From the NCBI GenBank assembly GCA_016191115.1, contig JACPPG010000008.1:1-32095 (forward strand): a stretch of DNA of 32,095 bases, read 5' to 3'. The DNA is from Planctomycetia bacterium. GTDB lineage: Bacteria; Planctomycetota; Planctomycetia; Pirellulales; JACPPG01. Positions 26,765 through 32,095 of this stretch are shown here, piece after piece. Each line of letters begins with the position of its first letter. Position 1 is the stretch's first letter. The translations under genes and the position numbers were made by a program. The notes beneath the pieces are model-generated. The model had not been told where the DNA came from and did not search any database. It worked only from the letters and a program-made list of their open reading frames with translations.

Positions 26765-27961
26765 CTACATCGACAATCGCTGCCGGGCCGTCTCGGCCCA
26801 GGGGCTGTCGGGCGCCAAGTCCAGGAACGCCCGCCAATGCGTAAGCGCCTCTTCGCCACGGCATAGTTCGTCGAGCACGCGTCCCAAGTGATAGTGAGCG
26901 TCAGGAAACTCAGCGTGGAAGGCAAGCGCCCCTTCGAAGGCCGATACCGCCAGCTCCAACTGCCCCGATTCCGCCAGCACACACCCGAGGTTGGCGCGGG
27001 CTTCGACGAAATTCTCGTCCAACTCGATGGCCATGTAGTATCGTTCGCGGGCGGCGCTCGTGTCGCCCATGCGATAGAGCAGCTCCGCCAGGGAAAAGCA
27101 CGTTTCGGGGTGGGGACCGCCGGCGGCCAGCGCAGCACGGTACATGTCGGCCGCCTCGGCAAGCTGCCCCTCATCCTCCAATATCTGGGCTTGCTCGACC
27201 ATTTCGGCCGGCGCGGCAAGTGGCGCGTCAGCGGGCACCTCCAGCGACAGGACTGCCCCGCCCATCGGCTCGTCCGATTCGCCGCCAGCACCGACCGTCC
27301 GCGGCTCGTCGAAGTCGAAGCGTTGCTGGCCGCCGGCCTCCAAAAGTCCGTCCCCTTGCCGCACGAGAAGCCGCTTTCCCTCGACCACCAGCGCAGCCTG
27401 GTGGGCGCCTGACGTCGCGCCGGGAAAGCGCCTTGCCAGCGCCGCGAACTGTTTTTCCATCAGCCGTTGGGAGACGCCCGCCGACGAAAGAGCCGCCAGT
27501 TGCCGCGCGGTAGCCACTTGTGAGAAGTCGAAGTAGGGCAGGTGACCAACCTGCCGCCGCGCCACTAGGAGCCGCCGCCGGTGCCACCGCCTTACCGTCG
27601 CGACGGGCACGCCGACCAATTCGGCCAACATCGCGGGCGTGTACATCCGCGTGACGTGGGGGTCCTGCTCCACCAGGCCCAGCCGTTGCCAGAGTTGCGT
27701 CTCGTTGACGACGACCAGCCGCCCCTCCTCCAGGGCCAGCCGACCCTCTCGGCCCAACGCCTCGGAAAGCGAAACGGAAGGCGATTGCTCGGCTACGACC
27801 ACCAGATCCGTCGCGCTGTCGATCGATTCGACGGGATTTCCACCGTTCGCCCGCACAAGCTGCTGGGCTGCGCGCTTCGACATGCCGGCGAGCTTTCCGG
27901 CGAAGGCCACGCGCAGCCCGGCCAGGGCGTCGGTCGATTGGCTGGAACGAGCGCTTTGCAT
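26765..27961 (-). CDS. BRCT-MerR-type HTH-TPR fusion protein
   Basis: A 398-residue cytoplasmic protein with three recognisable parts. Residues about 12-98 match a BRCT domain of DNA-ligase type: LRVAFAGKLAGMSKR, then ANGGNPVESIDSATDLVVV, ending in a helix with Trp91. Residues about 106-165 look like a MerR-type winged helix (MYTPAMLAELVGVPVATVRRW, then YFDF and a helix). A linker (about 180-250) leads to three or four TPR units (about 252-390), for example ARANLGCVLAESGQLELAVSAF and AHYHLGRVLDELCRGEEAL. The combination suggests a DNA-associated regulator or scaffold that recruits partners through TPRs. The start is ATG 27961; the upstream in-frame extension would read through the hairpin element. 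Divergent from the ABC-2-type gene. Confidence 0.8.
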   Translation of the reverse strand: MQSARSSQSTDALAGLRVAFAGKLAGMSKRAAQQLVRANGGNPVESIDSATDLVVVAEQSPSVSLSEALGREGRLALEEGRLVVVNETQLWQRLGLVEQDPHVTRMYTPAMLAELVGVPVATVRRWHRRRLLVARRQVGHLPYFDFSQVATARQLAALSSAGVSQRLMEKQFAALARRFPGATSGAHQAALVVEGKRLLVRQGDGLLEAGGQQRFDFDEPRTVGAGGESDEPMGGAVLSLEVPADAPLAAPAEMVEQAQILEDEGQLAEAADMYRAALAAGGPHPETCFSLAELLYRMGDTSAARERYYMAIELDENFVEARANLGCVLAESGQLELAVSAFEGALAFHAEFPDAHYHLGRVLDELCRGEEALTHWRAFLDLAPDSPWAETARQRLSM

Positions 27962-28073
27962 CGGGTCGATTATGGCCGATGCCGGGGGAAAGAAAACAGC
28001 CACCGCCAGAAACCATTTTGGGCGGGTTGCGAACGTTGGCGCGGTCGCTCGCGACGGATAGTTTGGAATCTGT

Positions 28074-28137
28074 GTGCCACTGGCTACGCTAGTCTTCCCG
28101 GTCGCCCACGGGGGAGGACTGGTTTTACCAGTGGCAC
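28074..28137. repeat. Symmetric two-tier hairpin element in a divergent intergenic region
   Basis: GTGCCACTGG (28074-28083) pairs perfectly with CCAGTGGCAC (28128-28137). Inside lies AGTCTTCCC (28091-28099) against GGGAGGACT (28112-28120), with one G-U wobble. The two internal loops are both exactly seven bases (28084-28090 and 28121-28127) and the apical loop is 12 bases. It lies between the divergent starts at 27961 and 28177. It may be a REP-type dispersed repeat or a shared regulatory structure. Confidence 0.75.
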
Positions 28138-28176
28138 GCAAGCAAGCGGCACTTGCGCTTTTGCCTGGAACATGCC

Positions 28177-29706
28177 ATGCGACTCGATTTTTGGAATCAC
28201 CCGCTCGTCGTCAGCGCGTTCCGCGTCCGCTTTCGCGGCCGCACCCCTGGGGCGGGCGCGGTCGCATGGTTTCTGGGCTTGGTCAGCATAGGCGGAATTC
28301 TGCACTACAACTTTGCCGCCGACCCAACCGTATCTTGGATTCGCATCTACTTCGTGATCCTCTTGGCCGCGGAGACCATCCTGGGCGCGGTTCTGGCCGG
28401 AATGGCCACGTTCCAGTCGATGCACGCCGAGGTGGTGAACCGCACGCTCGACTACCAGCGCACGGCGGCCATCGGGCCGCACGAAATCCTCGTCGGCAAG
28501 CTCATTGGCGAGCCGGCCGCGGCGTATCTCGGCGTGCTGGCCGGATTCCCCCTTTTGGTCTGGTGCTGGGCCATGGGGACCGTCTCGCTGCCGGCGTTCT
28601 TGCTCGTTTTGGTTAACATCGTCACCACCGTGATGCTCCTGGGCGCGATCGGCCTGGTGCATCCGTTGGACACGACGTCCGATAAGGCCAAGCAAACGGG
28701 CCGGGGCTTCCGCGCCGCGATTGTCTTTGGAATGTTTTTTGGCTCGCAGTTCTTCTTTCAGACGCCCGCGCTCGCCCGCTCGCCGCTGGGTCAGGTATTC
28801 CTGGGTCTGCTGACGCCGGCCGTGTCGATCTATGGCATCTGGCAAGGCAAGCCCTTCGACTATTGGCTCGACTTGTTCGGACTGCACGTCCCTTACCTGA
28901 TCGTGACGCCCTTGGCGCAGTTGGCCGTGGTGGCGCTGGTGGTCCATTCGCTGGCGCGGCGGCTGGTCAGCCCGCTCGCCGTCCCGCTTTCCAAGCCCAT
29001 GGCCTACGGCGTGCTCTTGGCACTCGACGCGATCGGGGCCAGCCTGTTTGCGCAGCTTCCGGCGCTGCCGGCCCGGAGTCCGGTCGCTGGATACGTGCTC
29101 GCGCACCTGGTGGCCGCGCTCTTTTTGACGATGGCAATCACGCCCGGGCGGGAAAGCCTGAAAACATGGTTGTGGCGTTATCGAGGCAAAAAGGCCATGT
29201 GGAAGGACCTGCTGTGGGGAGAGCGGAGCGAGAATACGGGCGCGCTTTTGGTCTTCTGCCTGATCGGCATCGCGACGACGGTGGCGCTGGTGATGCCGGG
29301 AATCCGATCGCAGATCACTCCCGCGGAAGTGGATCAACTGTGGTCCGACCTGCCGGCGATGTTCGCCGTGTCCGGCGTGGTGCTCTTGGCTTTTGGCGCG
29401 TTGTATCAGTTCTTGATTAGCGTGGGACCGACCGGCGGCGTGTCGCTCCTTGGAATCGCGACCGTGCTTATCGTCGTCCCCCACGTGGCCGGCGCCTATC
29501 TAAACAACCCGACGTTGATGGCCGCGAGCCCCAGCGCGCAATTCGCAGCGTGGATGTTTCCGCAAGCGCCCTGGGTGCCGCTATGGCCCGTTCTGGCCAT
29601 GTATGCCCCGATTTTTGCCGTCGCGCAATTCCTCATCCGGCAGCGCATCGCCCAAGGCGGCGCCGCGGTCGATCGACGCGTGAGGCAAATGCTCGCGGAG
29701 GGATGA
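28177..29706 (+). CDS. ABC-2-type multi-spanning membrane protein without ATPase partner
   Basis: A 509-residue inner-membrane protein with about 12 hydrophobic segments. It reads as two ABC-2-like halves. The N-terminal block LDYQRTAAIGPHEILVGKLIGEP resembles the short cytoplasmic motif of ABC-2 permeases, where R-T-PI--EI--GK is usual. Such genes usually lie beside an ATPase gene, but neither neighbour encodes one, so the partner must be elsewhere. ATG 28177 follows GGAA with about seven bases between; other in-frame starts upstream are near. Substrate unknown. Confidence 0.7.
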   Translation: MRLDFWNHPLVVSAFRVRFRGRTPGAGAVAWFLGLVSIGGILHYNFAADPTVSWIRIYFVILLAAETILGAVLAGMATFQSMHAEVVNRTLDYQRTAAIGPHEILVGKLIGEPAAAYLGVLAGFPLLVWCWAMGTVSLPAFLLVLVNIVTTVMLLGAIGLVHPLDTTSDKAKQTGRGFRAAIVFGMFFGSQFFFQTPALARSPLGQVFLGLLTPAVSIYGIWQGKPFDYWLDLFGLHVPYLIVTPLAQLAVVALVVHSLARRLVSPLAVPLSKPMAYGVLLALDAIGASLFAQLPALPARSPVAGYVLAHLVAALFLTMAITPGRESLKTWLWRYRGKKAMWKDLLWGERSENTGALLVFCLIGIATTVALVMPGIRSQITPAEVDQLWSDLPAMFAVSGVVLLAFGALYQFLISVGPTGGVSLLGIATVLIVVPHVAGAYLNNPTLMAASPSAQFAAWMFPQAPWVPLWPVLAMYAPIFAVAQFLIRQRIAQGGAAVDRRVRQMLAEG

Positions 29707-29753
29707 CGAGTAGGAGTTACGAGTTGGCGGTCGGAGACGGCGGCGGTGATTCG

Positions 29754-30386
29754 CTACGCTTCGCGGCGCACAAGCATCGCCGACCAGGCCAGCGGTCCTT
29801 CGCTGCCGTCGATATTCTCGAAGCGGAACGTGCGGACCCATTCGACGTCGAACATGCCGCCCAGGTCGGCACGGATGTCGCGTTCGTGGACGCGCGGCGG
29901 CCCTTCGTCGGACTGCTCGTTGGCATTGCCGGCCAAGAGCAGTAGCCTTGTGCCGGCGTGCGTCAGATGGTCGAGCGCCGCAACGTAGCCCGCCACGTTC
30001 GTCCGGCGCACGCAGTGGTAGCAGCCGCGGTCGAAGACGAAGTCGAACGGCTCGCGGACCGAAAGCGCCGTCACGTCGCTCTCGAAAACGTCGACCCGCA
30101 CGCCAGCAGTTTGTGCCCGCTGTCGCGCGCGATCGATGGCCACCGACGAAATGTCGATCGCCGTGACGTGGAATCCCCGCTCAGCCAGGTAAATCGCGTT
30201 GGTGCCGGTGCCACATCCCAACTCGATGGCTCGACCGGGCCTGATCGTTCCGGCGCTAATAACCCGCACCAGCTCCGGTGACGGGCGCGAGGTGTCCCAA
30301 GGGCTATCGCCGCTTTTATAGCGATCGTTCCAGTCGGCGGCAGTCACGGTTTTGCCCAGGTCGGGATCGTTGCCGGTTGTCGTCAT
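29754..30386 (-). CDS. Class I SAM-dependent methyltransferase (TehB/TPMT-like)
   Basis: A 210-residue cytoplasmic enzyme with a single Rossmann methyltransferase domain. An N-terminal block WNDRY with SPWD (19-31) precedes motif I, ELGCGTG (55-61), the acidic residue D78 in TAIDIS, and ESDV at 102-105. FDFVFDRGCYHCV corresponds to motif IV and its following helix. This layout resembles thiopurine-methyltransferase and TehB-type enzymes that act on small molecules. The acceptor is unknown. ATG 30386 is the clear start. The gene is divergent from the J-domain gene 103 bases away. Confidence 0.88.
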   Translation of the reverse strand: MTTTGNDPDLGKTVTAADWNDRYKSGDSPWDTSRPSPELVRVISAGTIRPGRAIELGCGTGTNAIYLAERGFHVTAIDISSVAIDRARQRAQTAGVRVDVFESDVTALSVREPFDFVFDRGCYHCVRRTNVAGYVAALDHLTHAGTRLLLLAGNANEQSDEGPPRVHERDIRADLGGMFDVEWVRTFRFENIDGSEGPLAWSAMLVRREA

Positions 30387-30489
30387 GCGAAATGTCGCCT
30401 AAAGGGCAGGTGCTCGGACGGCCCCACGCGCGATTATAGCGGCCCGGCGCGGTTTGACCGACACCCGCTCGTCCTGCACAATTCAATGG

Positions 30490-31191
30490 ATGACCAGCCA
30501 AGACCAATCGTCCGTTGCCGGCGCGACTGACGCCGATGGCCGCCCGGATTTTCTCGTCCGGTTGGGCGTGATGTTACCGTGCTCGGAAGAGGACGTGAAG
30601 CAGGCGTACCTGGCCAAGGCCAAGGTCATGCACCCGGACGTCGGGGGCGACCACGACCATTTCGTCGAGCTGCAGACGGACTACGAGCGGGCGGTCCACT
30701 ATTGCAAATTTCATTCCGGCCGTTCGCGCTGGCTGGCCGAAAGTATCGAGCGCTACGTCGCGCAACAGCAAGTGGTCGACGACATTCAGAAGCGTGGTGG
30801 CCGGGTGACGCTCGATCACCTGGATTGGCTGAAGCGCGAAATCGGCGAGGACTTCGCCCAGGTGCTCGACACCATTGCCGGCATCCGGCTAACAGGGCCC
30901 AAGTTCGGCGACGCCGACTTGGAATTCCTGCTGGCACGGCGGCCCCTCCTGGACACGCTCCACTGGGTGGACCTGTCGCGGTCGCAGGTCACCAACGCCG
31001 GGCTGTTGCGGCTGTCGGCCTTTGGCGGATTGCGCAAGATCGACTTGCGCGAAACCGCGATCGGCAACGCGGGAATGGCGCTTGTGAAGTCGCTGCCGAA
31101 CTTGGAATGGCTGGGCCTGACCGGCAGCCGCGTCAATTGGTTCGGCCGGTTCCGGCTTCGCCGCTGGGCGCCCGAGCTGCAAATCGGCTGA
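30490..31191 (+). CDS. J-domain protein with C-terminal leucine-rich repeats
   Basis: A 233-residue protein. Residues about 20-72 look like a J domain, with LGVMLPCSEEDVKQAYLAKA followed by the key HPD tripeptide at 48-50, so it could stimulate a DnaK-type chaperone. A helical linker (about 80-130) leads to leucine-rich-repeat-like units (about 139-215): LHWVDLSRSQVTNAGLLRL, LRKIDLRETAIGNAGMALV and LEWLGLTGSRV. These match the cysteine-containing or RNase-inhibitor-like LRR pattern of planctomycetes. No Gly/Phe or zinc region of canonical DnaJ is present. ATG 30490 gives the family-like N-terminus. It may target a chaperone to a partner recognised by the LRRs; this is inference. Confidence 0.8.
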   Translation: MTSQDQSSVAGATDADGRPDFLVRLGVMLPCSEEDVKQAYLAKAKVMHPDVGGDHDHFVELQTDYERAVHYCKFHSGRSRWLAESIERYVAQQQVVDDIQKRGGRVTLDHLDWLKREIGEDFAQVLDTIAGIRLTGPKFGDADLEFLLARRPLLDTLHWVDLSRSQVTNAGLLRLSAFGGLRKIDLRETAIGNAGMALVKSLPNLEWLGLTGSRVNWFGRFRLRRWAPELQIG

Positions 31192-31248
31192 GTAGTCGCC
31201 TCCCGCGCGGGCCGAGGACAAGTCGAAAGCGTGCGACGTCGCGATGGC

Positions 31249-31434
31249 TCATGCGGCGTCTTCTAGTTTCCCGAGCATCTCGATCGCCAGACGGGCGTTC
31301 GCCAGTCCGCCGATCCGGTCCACGAATTCCTCGACTGCCAGTATCTCGTCGACACCCAGATCGATGTCGGCGGCCTCGACGGCGGCTTCGATCTCGGCGG
31401 CCGTCAGGTCTTGAATGCGGGTGAACCGGCTCAT
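31249..31434 (-). CDS. Small acidic helical protein of unknown function
   Basis: A 61-residue protein, acidic and almost wholly helical in character, starting MSRFTRIQDL and containing AAEIEAAVEAADIDLGVDEI and a second helix ending MLGKLEDAA. The start is ATG 31434, preceded by a strong AAGGAAGGA ribosome binding site. Other in-frame starts upstream lack one. I do not recognise a family. It lies in the same direction as the small gene upstream (31632-31853), 197 bases away, and may share its promoter. Confidence 0.65.
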   Translation of the reverse strand: MSRFTRIQDLTAAEIEAAVEAADIDLGVDEILAVEEFVDRIGGLANARLAIEMLGKLEDAA

Positions 31435-31631
31435 GACTGGGTCCTTCCTTGGCTCCAGGGGAACGGTGAACTCCATGGGAGGAATCGGAAGCCGAGCGGC
31501 CGCGAATTGAGCCATTTCGCACGCCATGACGGCCCGTGCCGGTTAGGCAATCCTCGCGCCCGAAAAACTTGCCAGCATGGCCGCAAGAGGTGCGCGTGCG
31601 CATCATGGTGCGACTCCGCTGCACGCAGCCT

Positions 31632-31853
31632 TCAGCAGGCTGCCGCCGCCGGCGCCGCTCCTATTGCCGCATCCATTTCGTAGTAAAGCGCTGCCGGGCG
31701 GGCAGGGACCTCGGCCGTTTCGATGCCGTACCGGGCAAGCAGTTCCGGTAACACGTCCTGCAAGCGATAGAGGCCGCCTTCGCGCGTCGTGTGATCGGCC
31801 CACGGCTGCTCGCCGTGTGTCTGGCGATCGTCGGTCACATCGCTCGGATGCAT
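31632..31853 (-). CDS. Small protein of unknown function behind a strong promoter
   Basis: A 73-residue protein starting MHPSDVTDD, with a central block GGLYRLQDVLPELLARYGI and an Ala-rich end. GAGGAG at 31868-31863 lies nine bases before ATG 31853. A near-consensus promoter lies upstream (31929-31902), with a leader of about 40 bases. No family recognised and no membrane segment. The signals support a real gene despite its size. Confidence 0.65.
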   Translation of the reverse strand: MHPSDVTDDRQTHGEQPWADHTTREGGLYRLQDVLPELLARYGIETAEVPARPAALYYEMDAAIGAAPAAAAC

Positions 31854-31901
31854 CGGTCGTGTCTCCTCGCGCCAAAAGCAGAAGCCCGTGCCACTGAACC
31901 G

Positions 31902-31929
31902 ATTCTACCGATTAGTGTACATATGTCAA
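31902..31929 (-). promoter_or_regulatory. Near-consensus sigma70-type promoter
   Basis: Reading leftward, TTGACA (31929-31924), a 16-base spacer and TAGAAT (31907-31902) match the vegetative promoter consensus at 11 of 12 hexamer positions. Transcription would start near 31895 and read into the small gene at 31853. It is the best promoter seen in the window and lies 28 bases inside the IS-like end at 31957. Confidence 0.7.
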
Positions 31930-31956
31930 TCGCAAGGCCGTCGACGGCAGGGGTCA

Positions 31957-31982
31957 TGAGCTATTGCAATAAGTTGTGGATG
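31957..31982 (-). repeat. Probable insertion-sequence end
   Basis: TGAGCTATTGCAATAAGTTGTGGATG lies just past the stop of the partial transposase-like frame and so probably near the right-hand element's outer end. A related, inverted copy lies at 115-140 (21 of 26 identical). No target duplication can be judged from one side. Confidence 0.45.
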
Positions 31983-31990
31983 GGGAATTT

Positions 31991-32095
31991 TCAGGCGGCG
32001 GTTTCTTGGGGTTTGATTCCGTCGATGAATTGAGCTCCGGCGATCACGTCTGCTAGTAGCTGTGAACCGTTCAACAGCCGCCATCTTTTGGAGGC
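31991..32095 (-). CDS. C-terminal end of a probable transposase entering from the right edge
   Basis: A leftward frame runs from the window edge to TGA at 31993-31991, giving 34 residues beginning ASKRWRLLNG, then AGAQFIDGI and ending ETAA. The KRWR...L..AG..F.DG pattern resembles the extreme C-terminus of IS256/Mutator-type transposases, but the match is short and from memory. The IS-end-like sequence directly downstream supports a mobile element. The rest of the gene is outside the window. Confidence 0.45.
   Translation of the reverse strand, partial: ASKRWRLLNGSQLLADVIAGAQFIDGIKPQETAA

Noticed and set aside
26489..26866. Rightward open frame in the 26277-26764 gap
   Set aside because: Arg-rich composition, no ribosome binding site of note, and its 3' part overlaps the TPR coding region in antisense.

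Overview
The window reads as chromosomal DNA of a GC-rich planctomycete, most likely from the Pirellulales. The evidence is two copies of the planctomycete PSCyt1-DUF1549-DUF1553 / DUF1501 gene pair, a DUF1080 (3-keto-disaccharide hydrolase) protein, many secreted proteins and abundant short intergenic palindromic repeats. No rRNA, tRNA, CRISPR array or phage gene was seen. All calls come from reading the sequence. Family names come from recognised motifs and were not checked against a database.

Layout. 1-285: the start of a leftward gene at the edge, a short sequence resembling an IS end, and a hairpin-forming leader. 286-10088: two tandem gene pairs on the + strand, each a large secreted cytochrome-like protein (CXXCH) followed by a Tat-exported DUF1501 protein. 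10124-12875: two leftward secreted proteins, one transglutaminase-like and one sialidase/BNR-propeller-like. 13127-20083: a complete multidrug-type efflux locus with a leftward NodT/TolC-type outer-membrane lipoprotein. Opposite it runs a rightward HlyD adaptor, a double-ATPase/permease fusion and an ABC-2 permease, in the same order as E. coli yhiI-rbbA-yhhJ.

20319-24909: a D-2-hydroxyacid dehydrogenase, a DUF1080 protein, MoaB (leftward), a secreted HEAT-repeat-like protein and a CoA-binding protein. 24945-31191: a GT-C-like polytopic membrane protein, a BRCT-MerR-TPR fusion, an orphan ABC-2-type membrane protein, a methyltransferase and a J-domain/leucine-rich-repeat fusion. 31249-32095: two small leftward genes behind a near-consensus sigma70-type promoter, then the end of what is probably an insertion sequence.

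The most distinctive non-coding content is a set of palindromic intergenic repeats. A 148-151 bp element occurs three times (about 97% identical, same orientation, conserved 16-bp stem), and the copies bracket the sialidase gene and then the whole efflux locus. Two further two-tier hairpins (22877-22980 and 28074-28137) and a degenerate GAATGACGAA/TTCGTCATTC family (5358-5467 and 21309-21389) look like separate REP/MITE-type families. The most unusual protein features are the BRCT-MerR-TPR fusion, a cysteine-rich tail on the outer-membrane efflux protein, an internally duplicated insert in the first cytochrome-like protein, and Shine-Dalgarno sequences carried by the conserved C-terminal codons of both cytochrome-like genes. 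I see plausible new architectures and repeat families here, but no clearly novel defence or metabolic system.
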